Shown here piece by piece: positions 1-10,464 of a stretch of 64,000 nucleotides of DNA. The stretch covers positions 310,001-374,000 of the forward strand of contig NZ_JAGINO010000002.1 of NCBI RefSeq assembly GCF_017876115.1, in the 5' to 3' direction. How positions within the stretch are numbered: position 1 is the first letter of the stretch; each line of letters opens with the position of its first letter. The position numbers and the translations under genes are program-made. The stretch comes from Azospirillum picis (GTDB taxonomy: Bacteria; Pseudomonadota; Alphaproteobacteria; Azospirillales; Azospirillaceae). Below the pieces are notes generated by a model. It saw only the letters and a program-made list of their open reading frames with translations, made no database searches and was not told the origin of the DNA.

Positions 1-2
1 CC

Positions 3-854
3 GGCACCACCGCCGGCGGCATGCTCTCCCGCATCGCCGGCTGGGGCGTCCCGAACCATGACGCGCAGGTCTATGCCGAGGGCGTGCGCCGCGGCGGCAC
101 GCTGCTGAAGCTACGTGTCGACGAGGACGATGTCGACCGCGCCATGGAGGTTCTGGAGCGCGGCAACATCGTCGATGTCGAGGAGCGCGGCACCGCCTAC
201 CGCAACTCCGGCTGGACCGGCTTCGACGAGAGCGCCGGCTATTACGACGAGCGGTCGGCCGACGAGGAGCGCATGCGCTACACCCCGGGCCAGTCCGTCG
301 CGGATGAGCGGCTGAGCGATGCCGCCGGCGCCATGCGCGAGGCCAACGTGCGCAGCACCGGCCCCGTCACCGGATCCGTCACGGGATCGGGGATCGGCAC
401 GGGCGTCGGTTCGGAGGCCGGCATGGAGAGCGGCCGTCGCGGCACCGCCGAGCGCGAGGAGCGGATCCCGCTGGTGGAGGAGCAGGTCCAGGTCGGCAAG
501 CGCAGCGTCGAGCGCGGCGGCGTCCGCGTGCGCAGCTATGTGGTCGAGACGCCGGTCGAGGAACAGGTGCGCCTGCGCGACGAGACCGTCACCGTCGAGC
601 GCCAGCCCGGCGGCATGGTCGAGGGTGCCGGCGCCGAGGTCCCGGCCGACGCCTTCCGCGAGCGGACCATCGAGGTCTCGGAGACCGACGAGGAAGCGGT
701 GGTCAGCAAGACCGCCCATGTCCGCGAGACGGTAGTCGTCCGCAAGGACGTCGCCGAGCGCGCCGAGACCGTCCGCGACACCGTCCGCCGGACCGAGGTC
801 GAGGTGGAGGACATGCGGGACAAGACCGACCGCCGCAGCGATCTCGACCGCTGA
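3..854 (+). CDS. DUF2382 (YsnF/AvaK-type) stress protein, 5' end outside window
   Basis: The reading frame is open to the left edge: codons before the first ATG at 21 (Gly-Thr-Thr-Ala-Gly-Gly) continue the protein, so this is the 3' part of a gene. An N-terminal stretch with GVPNHDAQVYAEGVRRGGT resembles the short Gly-rich domain that precedes DUF2382 in general-stress proteins. A Gly/Ser/Thr linker at about residues 110-140 (from M21) is followed by the charged DUF2382 domain, which has IPLVEEQVQVGKR and repeated Val/Glu/Arg strands with ETPVEEQV. Such proteins are associated with oxidative or osmotic stress, but the biochemical role is unknown. It ends at a strong hairpin shared with ettA. 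The family assignment is good; the function is not known. Confidence 0.75.
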   Translation, partial: GTTAGGMLSRIAGWGVPNHDAQVYAEGVRRGGTLLKLRVDEDDVDRAMEVLERGNIVDVEERGTAYRNSGWTGFDESAGYYDERSADEERMRYTPGQSVADERLSDAAGAMREANVRSTGPVTGSVTGSGIGTGVGSEAGMESGRRGTAEREERIPLVEEQVQVGKRSVERGGVRVRSYVVETPVEEQVRLRDETVTVERQPGGMVEGAGAEVPADAFRERTIEVSETDEEAVVSKTAHVRETVVVRKDVAERAETVRDTVRRTEVEVEDMRDKTDRRSDLDR

Positions 855-876
855 GGCGCGCCTCCCGTCTTCCCAG

Positions 877-916
877 AACGGAAAAGAGGCGGCCTGCGGG
901 CCGCCTCTTTTCCGTT
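877..916. terminator. Bidirectional hairpin terminator between the DUF2382 gene and ettA
   Basis: An 18-bp perfect inverted repeat (877-894 with 899-916) encloses a 4-base loop. The arms begin AACGGAAAAG and end CTTTTCCGTT, so each strand has a T-rich 3' flank. It lies between two convergent genes and can stop transcription from both sides. Confidence 0.85.
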
Positions 917-971
917 GCTTGATCCTCGCCGCGCGATTGGGCCGCGCGATTTGACCGCGCGATGTGAAGGA

Positions 972-2648
<1,677 letters not shown>

Positions 2649-2811
2649 GCGCCGCTCCGACCTTCCGAAAAGATGTGAAAACCGGCGCCGCCCCCATCCC
2701 TGCGGTTCTACGGCACCCTGTCGCTTGGGTCCGGTTTTAGCGCATAAGAGCGGTGCGTGAAACCATGTTGAGCCGCCCGGCCCGAATCGGCCGGCGGCCG
2801 GAGGAGCAGGA

Positions 2812-3291
2812 TTGGCCGCCCCAAGCCCGAACATTTACGTGGACGCCGACGCCTGCCCGGTCAAGGCGGAGATCTACAAGGTCGCCGGCCGCACCGGCTG
2901 CAAGGTCTGGCTGGTCGCCAACGCGCCGCTGCGGCTGCCGACCGACTGCATCGCCGAACTGGTGGTGGTGAGCGACGGCTTCGACGCCGCCGACAACTGG
3001 ATCGCCGACCATGCCGGCGCGACCGACATCGTGGTGACCGCCGACATCCCGCTGGCCGACCGCTGCGTCAAGCGCGACGCCGTGGTGATCGGCCCGACCG
3101 GGCGCCCCTTCACCGCCGACAGCGTCGGCTCGGCGCTGGCGACGCGCGCCCTGATGCAGGACCTGCGCGACATGGGCGTGGTCAGCGGCGGCAACGCCCC
3201 GATGAGCCAGCGCGACAAGTCGCAGTTCCTCCAGGCGCTCGACCAGGCGGTGCAGGCGCTGAAGGCGGGGCGGCGGCCACGGTTCCGCTGA
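2812..3291 (+). CDS. DUF188 (YaiI/YqxD family) protein
   Basis: A 159-residue protein of the UPF0178/DUF188 family. It shows the expected acidic motifs: DADACPVK near residues 11-18, then [11 protein letters not shown], then [12 protein letters not shown]. These suggest a metal-dependent nuclease-like fold (PIN/NYN type), although no activity is established for the family. The start appears to be a TTG at 2812: a strong GGAGGAG lies directly upstream and no ATG in frame fits the family length. It is convergent with the FAD oxidase downstream. Confidence 0.85.
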   Translation: MAAPSPNIYVDADACPVKAEIYKVAGRTGCKVWLVANAPLRLPTDCIAELVVVSDGFDAADNWIADHAGATDIVVTADIPLADRCVKRDAVVIGPTGRPFTADSVGSALATRALMQDLRDMGVVSGGNAPMSQRDKSQFLQALDQAVQALKAGRRPRFR

Positions 3292-3307
3292 GGGGGCAGT
3301 GCCCCCT
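3291..3307. terminator. Short hairpin between convergent genes
   Basis: AGGGGGC-AGT-GCCCCCT forms a 7-bp stem with a 3-base loop. It sits between the DUF188 stop and the stop of the convergent FAD oxidase, touching both. There is no strong U-tract, so this is a probable but weak bidirectional terminator. Confidence 0.5.
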
Positions 3308-4710
3308 TACACCCGCACGACCTTGCCGGGGTTCAGCAGGTTGTCCGGATCGAGCGTCCGCTTCAGGTCGCCCATGACGGCGTAGGCGTCGCCGGTCTCC
3401 TGCTCCAGGAACGCCATCTTGCCATAGCCGATGCCGTGCTCGCCGGTGCAGGTGCCGCCCATCGCCAGCGCGCGGCCGACCATCTTGTCGGCAAGGCGCT
3501 GGGCCTCGGCCATCTCCTCGGGCTTTTCCGGGTCGATGACGTAGACCAGGTGGAAGTTGCCGTCGCCGACATGGCCGACCATCGGGGCCAGCATGTTGGA
3601 CTCCGCCAGATCCTGCTTGGTCTCCAGGATACAGTCGGCCAGCCGCGAGATCGGCACGCAGACGTCGGTCGGCCAGCCCTTCGAGCCCGGACGCAAGGCG
3701 AGCGCGGCGTAATAGGCGTCGTGACGGGCCTGCCACAGCTTGGAGCGGTCCTCCGGCCGGACGGCCCAGGCGAACTCCATCCCGCCATGCTCCGACGCGA
3801 TGGCCGCCACCATCTCGGCCTGCTCCTTCACGCCGGCCTCGGTGCCGTGGAACTCGAAGAACAGTGTCGGCGCCACCGCATAATCGAGCTTGGAGTATTT
3901 GTTGACCGCGTCGATCTGCACCTCGTCCAGCAGCTCGATGCGGGCGACCGGAACGCCGACCTGGATGGTCTGGATCACCGTGTCGACGGCGCCCTTGATG
4001 GTCGAAAAGGCGCAGACGGCGGACGAGATCGCCTCCGGGATGCCGTAGAGCTTCAGCGTCACCTCGGTGATGATGCCGAGCGTGCCTTCCGAGCCGACGA
4101 ACAGCCGGGTCAGGTCGTAGCCGGCCGCCGACTTGCGCGCCCGCCCGCCGGTCCTGATGACGCGGCCGTCGGCCAGCACCACGGTCAGACCCAGGACGTT
4201 CTCGCGCATCGTGCCGTAGCGCACGGCGTTGGTGCCGCTGGCCCGGGTCGCCGTCATGCCGCCCAGCGAGGCATTGGCGCCGGGGTCGATCGGGAAGAAC
4301 AGGCCGGTGTCGCGCAGATGCTCGTTCAACTGCTTGCGGGTCACGCCGGCCTGGACGGTGACGTCCAGGTCCTCCGCGCTGACGCGCAGGATCTGCTGCA
4401 TGTTCGACAGGTCGATGGTGATGCCGCCGGCCAGCGCCGCGATGCCGCCCTCCAGCGAGGTCCCGGTGCCGAAGGGGATGATCGGCAGCTTGTGCTTGGC
4501 GCAGATGCGGACGATCGCGCTGACCTCCTCGGTCGAGCTGGCGAAGGCGACGCCGTCCGGCGGGAAGGGGGCGTGGTAGGACTCGTCCTTGCCGTGATGC
4601 TCGCGCACCGGCAGGGAGGTGGTGAACCGATCGCCCAGCAATGCCGCCAGCTCGGCCCGGGCCTCTTCGGTCAGGGCCGCACGCGGCCGGGTGGTGGCGA
4701 TGACGGTCAT
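3307..4710 (-). CDS. FAD-linked oxidase, D-lactate dehydrogenase (cytochrome) / glycolate oxidase GlcD type
   Basis: A 467-residue flavoprotein of the FAD_binding_4 plus FAD-oxidase C-terminal family, which oxidises D-2-hydroxy acids and passes electrons to cytochromes or quinones. The FAD-binding part includes GTGTSLEGG, DPGANASLGGMTATRASG and LFVGSEGTLGIITEV. The C-terminal part has MVGHVGDGNFH and CTGEHGIGYGK, the catalytic/metal-site motifs of the D-lactate dehydrogenase group. The ATG at 4710 follows AAGGAAAAG; an upstream in-frame ATG would add 14 residues atypical of the family. It is divergent from the aco operon. The substrate (D-lactate, glycolate or another 2-hydroxy acid) cannot be decided from sequence. 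It could serve carbon metabolism alongside acetoin use, but no shared regulation is visible. Confidence 0.85.
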   Translation of the reverse strand: MTVIATTRPRAALTEEARAELAALLGDRFTTSLPVREHHGKDESYHAPFPPDGVAFASSTEEVSAIVRICAKHKLPIIPFGTGTSLEGGIAALAGGITIDLSNMQQILRVSAEDLDVTVQAGVTRKQLNEHLRDTGLFFPIDPGANASLGGMTATRASGTNAVRYGTMRENVLGLTVVLADGRVIRTGGRARKSAAGYDLTRLFVGSEGTLGIITEVTLKLYGIPEAISSAVCAFSTIKGAVDTVIQTIQVGVPVARIELLDEVQIDAVNKYSKLDYAVAPTLFFEFHGTEAGVKEQAEMVAAIASEHGGMEFAWAVRPEDRSKLWQARHDAYYAALALRPGSKGWPTDVCVPISRLADCILETKQDLAESNMLAPMVGHVGDGNFHLVYVIDPEKPEEMAEAQRLADKMVGRALAMGGTCTGEHGIGYGKMAFLEQETGDAYAVMGDLKRTLDPDNLLNPGKVVRV

Positions 4711-4857
4711 GGGGCTTTTCCTTCCCGGTCGGTGGTTCATTCGTATAACCAAATGAAGCTAAAGCGGCGACGGAGCGCTTGGCAAGATCACGCCTGCGCA
4801 AGGGTGGGATGCCGGGGGTCCCCGCCCGACCGCCGCACCGGCCGCCAAACCGCAGTC

Positions 4858-4902
4858 TGCAACACCTGTTGCACGGCCGGCGCAACAGGTCGTGCAACAG
4901 GT
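4858..4902. promoter_or_regulatory. Putative activator-binding repeats upstream of the aco promoter
   Basis: A perfect 7-bp inverted repeat, TGCAACA-CC-TGTTGCA, spans 4858-4873. Two direct copies of GCAACAGGT follow at 4882-4890 and 4894-4902. The sites lie about 70-115 bp upstream of the -24 element, the usual place for a sigma-54 enhancer-binding protein. By analogy with other acetoin operons the binder would be AcoR, but no acoR is in the window, so the assignment is inferred. Confidence 0.6.
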
Positions 4903-4973
4903 GTGGCGCCGCCGCACCCCGGTGTGGCGGACGCAACCGCTGAAACCAGCGAATTTCCGCCACACTGACCATC

Positions 4974-4989
4974 TGGCACGGCAGTTGCT
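4974..4989 (+). promoter_or_regulatory. Sigma-54 (-24/-12) promoter of the aco operon
   Basis: TGGCAC-GGCAG-TTGCT matches the consensus TGGCAC-N5-TTGCA/T with the invariant GG and GC separated by 10 bases. Transcription would start near 5000, about 50 bp before acoX. With the enhancer-like repeats upstream it explains acetoin-inducible, RpoN-dependent expression of the operon. Confidence 0.85.
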
Positions 4990-5049
4990 CCATCTCCTCC
5001 AGAAAGGCCGCCGCCGCACGGCGCGCCGCAACGAGGGGGAGACGCCATC

Positions 5050-6126
5050 TTGGCTCCGGTCGTCGGCATCGTCGCCAATCCGGTTTCCGCCCGGGACATC
5101 CGCCGGGTCGTCGCCAACGCCACCAGCCTGCAGATCGCCGACCGGGCGAACATCCTGCTGCGGGTGCTGGCGGCCCTGCGGGCCTGCGGGGTGCAGGACG
5201 TGCTGATGATGCCGGAGAACGGCGGCATCCGTGCCCACGTCGAGCGCGGGGTGATGCGGGCGAAATCCCGCGGCGAGGACATATACCCTTCCCTCCACCC
5301 CGTCGCCATGCCGGTCACCGGCACCGTCGCCGACACCCACCGCGCCACGGTGGAGATGCGGCGGGCGGGGGTAGCGGCGCTGGTGGTGCTGGGCGGCGAC
5401 GGCACCCACCGGGCGGTGGCCGCCGACTGCGGGACGGTGCCGATCGCCGGCATCTCGACCGGAACCAACAACGCCTTCCCCGAACATCGCGAGCCGACGA
5501 TCACCGGGCTCGCCACCGGGCTTGCGGTGACCGGCCGCGTGCCGCCGCACATCGCCTTCGCCGCCAACAAGCGCATCGACGTGTCCCTTATCAACGGGGC
5601 GAACGGCGGTGCCGTCACCGACCTGGCGCTGGTCGACGTGGCGCTGGTGACGGAACGCTACATCGGCGCCCGCGCCCTGTGGCGGACCGAGAATTTCCGC
5701 GAGCTCTACGTCACCTTCGCCGACCCGGAGGTGATCGGCATGTCGGCCATCGCCGGCCTGCTGGAGCCCGTCGGCCGCGACGAGAGCGGCGGCCTGATGG
5801 TGCGCCTGTCGGCCGACGGGGACGGCGCCGGCGAAGGCCGCCGGGGGACCACCACGCTCCATGCCCCCATCGCGCCGGGAATGATGGCCCGGGTCGGCGT
5901 CACCGACTGGCGCCGCATGCCGGCCGACGTCGCCTTCGTGCCGGAGGTCGCCGCCGGCTCCATCGCGCTCGACGGGGAACGCGAACTGTCCTTCACCGAG
6001 CGCGACCGCCTGTCCCTGACGCTCCGGGACGGCGCCTTCCGTACGGTCAACGTCGCCGCGGTCATGCGGCACGCCGGCCAGAACCGGCTGCTGACCGCCA
6101 CCCCGGTGCCCGCCACCGCCTTCTGA
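5050..6126 (+). CDS. acoX: Acetoin catabolism protein AcoX (NAD-kinase-like fold)
   Basis: A 358-residue protein, first gene of the operon. It has the NAD-kinase/diacylglycerol-kinase-like loop VVLGGDGTHRAVAADC and the following GISTGTNNAFPE, both characteristic of AcoX. The family is linked to acetoin cleavage in acoXABC operons, but its reaction is not established. It begins at a TTG (5050) with GAGGGGGA upstream; the predicted protein MAPVVGIVANPVSARD matches the family N terminus, and no ATG is suitably placed. acoA begins 32 bp downstream. Confidence 0.88.
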   Translation: MAPVVGIVANPVSARDIRRVVANATSLQIADRANILLRVLAALRACGVQDVLMMPENGGIRAHVERGVMRAKSRGEDIYPSLHPVAMPVTGTVADTHRATVEMRRAGVAALVVLGGDGTHRAVAADCGTVPIAGISTGTNNAFPEHREPTITGLATGLAVTGRVPPHIAFAANKRIDVSLINGANGGAVTDLALVDVALVTERYIGARALWRTENFRELYVTFADPEVIGMSAIAGLLEPVGRDESGGLMVRLSADGDGAGEGRRGTTTLHAPIAPGMMARVGVTDWRRMPADVAFVPEVAAGSIALDGERELSFTERDRLSLTLRDGAFRTVNVAAVMRHAGQNRLLTATPVPATAF

Positions 6127-6158
6127 ACACCAAACACCAACCAGGGAGAAAACACCCC

Positions 6159-7154
6159 ATGTCCGCGACCATGTCCGCGAACCCCTTCCCTCTCGGCAAG
6201 GACGAACTGCTGCAGGCCTACCGCACCATGCGGACCATCCGCGAGTTCGAGGAGCGGCTGCACGTCGATTTCGCCAAGGGCGACATCCCCGGCTTCGTCC
6301 ACCTCTATGCCGGCGAGGAGGCCTGCGCCACCGGCATCATGATGCACCTGAACGACAACGACCGCATCGCCTCCACCCACCGCGGCCACGGCCACTGCAT
6401 CGCCAAGGGCGTCGACGTCCATGCGATGATGGCGGAGATCTACGGCCGCAGCACCGGCGCCTGCCGCGGCAAGGGCGGGTCGATGCACATCGCCGACCTG
6501 TCCAAGGGCATGATGGGGGCCAACGGCATCCTCGGCGCCGGCGCACCGCTGATCTGCGGGGCGGCGCTGGCGGCCAAGGTGCGCGGCGACCGCGGCGTCG
6601 GCATCACCTTCGTCGGCGACGGCGCGTCGAACCAGGGCACCTTCCTGGAGAGCCTGAACCTCGCCGCGGTGTGGAACCTGCCGGTGGTCTTCGTGGTGGA
6701 GAACAACGGCTATGCCGAGTCCACCGCGATGGAATGGGCGGTGTCCTGCGACAGCTACGTCGACCGCGCCACCGGCTTCGGCATGCCGGGCGTCACGGTC
6801 GACGGCACCGACTTCTTCGCGGTGTACGAGGCGGCCGGCGAGATCATCCGCCGCGCCCGCGACGGCGGCGGCCCGGCGCTGCTGGAATGCAACATGGTCC
6901 GCTTCTACGGCCATTTCGAAGGCGACGCCCAGACCTACCGCGCCAAGGGCGAACTGGAGTCCATCCGCGCCTCGCGCGACTGCCTGACCATCCTGTCGGA
7001 ACGGGTGATCGAGGCAGGCGTGATCGGCCGCGACGAGCTGCAGGCGGTCGACCGCGAGGTCGGCGCGCTGATCGAGGACGCGGTGCGCGCCGCCAAGGCG
7101 GCACCGCTGCCGGTGGCCGAAGACCTGCTGCGCGACGTCTACGTCGCCTATTGA
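6159..7154 (+). CDS. acoA: Acetoin dehydrogenase E1 component, alpha subunit
   Basis: A 331-residue thiamine-diphosphate-dependent E1 alpha subunit. It shows the TPP motif GDGASNQGTFLESLNLAA followed about 30 residues on by VVENNGYAES, plus HRGHGHCIAKG and GRSTGACRGKGGSMH, all typical of pyruvate/acetoin E1 alpha chains. With AcoB it cleaves acetoin to acetaldehyde and an acetyl group, which is transferred to the lipoyl arm of AcoC. The ATG at 6159 has AGGGAG 10-12 bp upstream. Operon position directly before acoB supports acetoin over pyruvate or branched-chain substrates. Confidence 0.93.
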   Translation: MSATMSANPFPLGKDELLQAYRTMRTIREFEERLHVDFAKGDIPGFVHLYAGEEACATGIMMHLNDNDRIASTHRGHGHCIAKGVDVHAMMAEIYGRSTGACRGKGGSMHIADLSKGMMGANGILGAGAPLICGAALAAKVRGDRGVGITFVGDGASNQGTFLESLNLAAVWNLPVVFVVENNGYAESTAMEWAVSCDSYVDRATGFGMPGVTVDGTDFFAVYEAAGEIIRRARDGGGPALLECNMVRFYGHFEGDAQTYRAKGELESIRASRDCLTILSERVIEAGVIGRDELQAVDREVGALIEDAVRAAKAAPLPVAEDLLRDVYVAY

Positions 7155-7191
7155 GCCAATCCAATAAACGCGAAACGCGCGGAGGAAACAC

Positions 7192-8226
7192 ATGTCCCGC
7201 AAGATCAGCATGAAGCAGGCGATCAACGAGGCCCTGGACCTGGAGATGCGCCGCGACCCCACCGTCATCGTCATGGGCGAGGACATCGTCGGCGGCACCG
7301 GCGCGCACGGCGAGGACGACGCCTGGGGCGGCGTGCTGGGCGTCACCAAGGGACTGTACGCCAAGCACGGCAACCGGCTGATGGACACGCCGCTGTCGGA
7401 ATCCGCCTATATCGGCGCCGCCATCGGTGCCGCCGCCTGCGGCCTGCGGCCGGTGGCGGAGCTGATGTTCCTGGACTTCATGGGCGTCTGCTTCGACCAG
7501 ATCTTCAACCAGGCCGCCAAGTTCCGCTACATGTTCGGCGGCAAGGCGGAAACCCCGGTGGTGATCCGCGGCATGATCGGCGCCGGCTTCCGCGCCGCCG
7601 CCCAGCATTCGCAGATGCTCACGCCGCTGTTCACCCACATTCCGGGGCTGAAGGTGGTCTGCCCCAGCAACGCCTATGACGCCAAGGGCCTGCTGATCCA
7701 GTCGATCCGCGACAACGACCCGGTCATCTTCTGCGAGCACAAGAACCTCTACGGCCTGGAGTGCGAAGTTCCGGCCGAGAGCTACGCCATTCCCTTCGGC
7801 GAGGCGAACGTCCTGCGCGACGGCGACGACGTGACCATCGTCAGCTATGGCCTGACCGTCCACCGCGCGATGGAGGCGGCGACGGCGCTGGCCAAGGACG
7901 GCACCGAGGCCGAGGTGATCGACCTGCGCACCCTGTCGCCCATCGACTGGGACACCATCATCGAAAGCGTCGAGCGCACCGGCCGGCTCGTGGTGGTGGA
8001 CGAGGCGCACCCGCGCTGCAACCTCGCCACCGACATCGCCGCCTTCGTCGGGCAGAACGCCTTCGGCGCGTTGAAGGCGGGCGTGCAGATGGTGACGGCG
8101 CCCCATACGCCGGTGCCCTTCGCGCCGACGCTGGAGGACCTCTACATCCCCAGCGCCGACAGCATCGCCGTCGCCGCCCGCCGCACCCTGGCACCCGGCG
8201 GCCAGTCGCCGCGGATCGCGGCGTGA
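7192..8226 (+). CDS. acoB: Acetoin dehydrogenase E1 component, beta subunit
   Basis: A 344-residue transketolase-like E1 beta subunit. It carries VMGEDIVGGTGAHG near the N terminus, DTPLSESAYIGAAIGAA, and the C-terminal VDEAHPRCNLATDIAA. It forms the alpha2beta2 E1 with AcoA. The ATG at 7192 follows GGAGGAAACAC, an excellent ribosome-binding site, 37 bp after acoA. The gap to acoC (163 bp) holds a composite palindromic repeat. Confidence 0.93.
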   Translation: MSRKISMKQAINEALDLEMRRDPTVIVMGEDIVGGTGAHGEDDAWGGVLGVTKGLYAKHGNRLMDTPLSESAYIGAAIGAAACGLRPVAELMFLDFMGVCFDQIFNQAAKFRYMFGGKAETPVVIRGMIGAGFRAAAQHSQMLTPLFTHIPGLKVVCPSNAYDAKGLLIQSIRDNDPVIFCEHKNLYGLECEVPAESYAIPFGEANVLRDGDDVTIVSYGLTVHRAMEAATALAKDGTEAEVIDLRTLSPIDWDTIIESVERTGRLVVVDEAHPRCNLATDIAAFVGQNAFGALKAGVQMVTAPHTPVPFAPTLEDLYIPSADSIAVAARRTLAPGGQSPRIAA

Positions 8227-8243
8227 GCTGAGCGCCCGTCCTT

Positions 8244-8346
8244 GCCCCCTCCCTGACCCTCCCCCGCCTCCGGCGGTGGAGGGGACTGCCGCCGCCTTGC
8301 AAAAGGCACCCTCTCCCGCGAAGCGGGGGAGGGATGGGGAGGGGGC
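8244..8346. repeat. Composite GC-rich palindromic repeat, copy A
   Basis: A ~100-bp element starts GCCCCCTCCCTGACCCTCC and ends GGGAGGGATGGGGAGGGGGC, so its ends are inverted repeats. Inside are two smaller hairpin units (CTCCCCCGC.. and CTCCCGCGAAGCGGGGGAG). The same architecture and shared words recur at 46002-46101 and 62352-62466. Unlike those copies it lies inside an operon, between acoB and acoC. Confidence 0.8.
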
Positions 8347-8389
8347 GTGCCTCGCCAAACAAAAAAGTCTTCCCAGGAGCCTGAAGCAC

Positions 8390-9526
8390 ATGCTGAACGA
8401 GCGCATCAAGCCCATCGTCATGCCGAAATGGGGCCTGTCCATGTCCGAGGGCAAGGTCACCGGCTGGCTGAAGCGGCCGGGATCCGCCATCTCCATCGGC
8501 GACGAGTTGCTGGAGGTCGAGACCGACAAGATCACCAACGTCGTCGAGGCGGGCGAGACCGGCGTCCTGCGCCGGGTGCTGGGCGAGCCCGGCACCGTCT
8601 ATCCGGTCAAGGCGCTGATCGCCGTGCTGGCCGAACCGGACGTGCCGGACGACGACATCGACGCCTTCATCAGCGCCTATGCCGCCCCCGCCAGCGAAGA
8701 CGACGGCGAGGCCGAAGCCGGCCCGCAATACCACACCGCCGAGACCCCGGCCGGCACCCTGCGCTATGCCAAGCGGGGAGAGGGCGGCCCGGCCGTCCTG
8801 CTGGTCCACGGCTTCGGCGGCGACCTCGACAACTGGCTGTTCACCATCGACGCGCTGGCGGAGAACGCCACCGTCTACGCGCTCGACCTGCCCGGCCACG
8901 GCCAGTCGACCAAGCAGGTCGCCGACCCCAGCCTGACCGGCCTGTCGCAGGCCGTGCTGGGCTTCCTCGATACGGTCGGCGTCGAGCGCGCCCACCTCGT
9001 CGGGCATTCGATGGGCGGCGCCGTCTCCATGCGGACGGCCCTGGACGCCCCCGGCCGCGTCGCATCGCTGTCGTTGATCGCGTCGGCCGGACTGGGGGAG
9101 CAGATCGACCACGGCTACATCCAGGGTTTCGTCGGCGCGACGTCACGCCGCGACCTGAAACCCGTCCTGGAAACGCTGTTCGCCGACCGCGGCCTTGTCA
9201 GCCGCAAGCTGGTCGACGACCTCTTGAAGTACAAGCGGCTCGACGGCGTCGACGACGCCCTGCGGGCCTTGTCCGCCAGCCTGTTCGCCGACGGCAGGCA
9301 GACCGGTGTGCTCGCCGGCCAGATCGCCGCCCAAATCGCCGACGCCGGCCTGCCGACCCTGGTGGTGTGGGGCGAGGAGGACCGCGTCATCCCCGCCGCG
9401 CACGCCAGCGCGCTGGCCGACACGGCGCAGGTCGCCGTGATCCCCGGCGCCGGCCACATGGTGCAGATGGAGGCGGCCGGCAAGGTGAACGCGCTGCTGA
9501 AGGAGCATATCGGCAAGGCGAGCTGA
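8390..9526 (+). CDS. acoC: Acetoin dehydrogenase E2, lipoyl domain fused to alpha/beta hydrolase
   Basis: A 378-residue protein with two domains. Residues 1-82 form a biotinyl/lipoyl domain with the lipoylation site ETDKITN (Lys47). Residues about 115-378 form an alpha/beta hydrolase with VHGFGG (oxyanion region), GHSMGG (nucleophile Ser207) and a terminal GAGHMVQME His. This is the AcoC architecture of acetoin dehydrogenase complexes, distinct from normal E2 with a CAT domain. It transfers the acetyl group to CoA. The ATG at 8390 is preceded by CAGGAG; the frame runs further upstream through the palindromic repeat and is not coding there. Lipoylation would depend on a lipoyl synthase, and one is encoded in the same operon. 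Confidence 0.92.
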   Translation: MLNERIKPIVMPKWGLSMSEGKVTGWLKRPGSAISIGDELLEVETDKITNVVEAGETGVLRRVLGEPGTVYPVKALIAVLAEPDVPDDDIDAFISAYAAPASEDDGEAEAGPQYHTAETPAGTLRYAKRGEGGPAVLLVHGFGGDLDNWLFTIDALAENATVYALDLPGHGQSTKQVADPSLTGLSQAVLGFLDTVGVERAHLVGHSMGGAVSMRTALDAPGRVASLSLIASAGLGEQIDHGYIQGFVGATSRRDLKPVLETLFADRGLVSRKLVDDLLKYKRLDGVDDALRALSASLFADGRQTGVLAGQIAAQIADAGLPTLVVWGEEDRVIPAAHASALADTAQVAVIPGAGHMVQMEAAGKVNALLKEHIGKAS

Positions 9527-9616
9527 GGCCCGACCGGCCTCACCCCTGCCCCGACGGAGTGTCCCGACCCTCTGGCCACCGGCGCGCCGCGATCGCGCGC
9601 CGGAAGGAGACCGCTC

Positions 9617-10402
9617 ATGCCTGACCTCAAGGACAAGAGCATCATCGTCACCGGCGCCGGCCGCGGCATCGGCGCCGCCATCGCCAAGGCGCTCGCCGCC
9701 GACGGCGCCCGCCTGACCATCGCCGACCGCACCGAGGCCGACGCCCAACAGGTGGCCGAGGCCATCCGCGCCGCCGGCGGCAGCGCAATCGCCGTCACCG
9801 TCGACGTCCGCGACCGCACCGCCGTCCGCCGCATGATCGACGAGACGGTCAGGGCGCATGGCCGGCTCGACGTGCTGTTCAACAATGCCGGCATCGCCCA
9901 GACCAAGCCCTTCCTCGACATCACCGAGGACGACTGGCGCACCGTCACCGACGTCAACGCGCTCGGAGTGATGATCGGCATGCAGGAGGCGATCAAGACC
10001 TTCCGCAGCCAGGGCGGCGGCGGCAAGCTCGTCAACACCGCCTCGATTGCCGGCAAGCAGGGTTACGAGCCGCTGGCCCATTATTCGGCCAGCAAGTTCG
10101 CGGTCGTCGCCATGACCCAGGCGGTCGCCCGCGGCTTCGGCAAGGAAGGGATCACCGCCAACGCCATCTGCCCCGGCGTGGTGGCGACCGAGATGTGGAA
10201 GGTCATCGACCAGGGCTTCCGCGACACCGGCATCACCAAGTCCGAGAACGAAGCCTTCGACATGTTCGCCGCCGGCGCGGTGCTGGGGCGGCCGTCGCGG
10301 CCCGACGACCTCGTCGGGGTGGCGCGCTTCCTCGCCTCGTCAGACAGCGACTTCATGACCGGCCAGTCGCTGCTGGTCGATGGCGGGATGGTCTTCGCCT
10401 GA
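9617..10402 (+). CDS. Short-chain dehydrogenase, probable acetoin reductase / 2,3-butanediol dehydrogenase
   Basis: A 261-residue classical SDR. The NAD(P)-binding motif TGAGRGIG is at 12-19, NNAG near 91-94, and the catalytic YSASK at Tyr156/Lys160. The C terminus has TGQSLLVDGGMVF. Its place between acoC and a medium-chain butanediol dehydrogenase indicates interconversion of acetoin and 2,3-butanediol (budC-like). The enantiomer cannot be read from sequence, and other SDR substrates are possible. The ATG follows GGAAGGAGACC. Confidence 0.85.
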   Translation: MPDLKDKSIIVTGAGRGIGAAIAKALAADGARLTIADRTEADAQQVAEAIRAAGGSAIAVTVDVRDRTAVRRMIDETVRAHGRLDVLFNNAGIAQTKPFLDITEDDWRTVTDVNALGVMIGMQEAIKTFRSQGGGGKLVNTASIAGKQGYEPLAHYSASKFAVVAMTQAVARGFGKEGITANAICPGVVATEMWKVIDQGFRDTGITKSENEAFDMFAAGAVLGRPSRPDDLVGVARFLASSDSDFMTGQSLLVDGGMVFA

Positions 10403-10464
10403 ACGCCGCCTGAACGCCCAGGACATCCAAAGCGCCCACAACGATAAAACCGGAGGAAAACACC

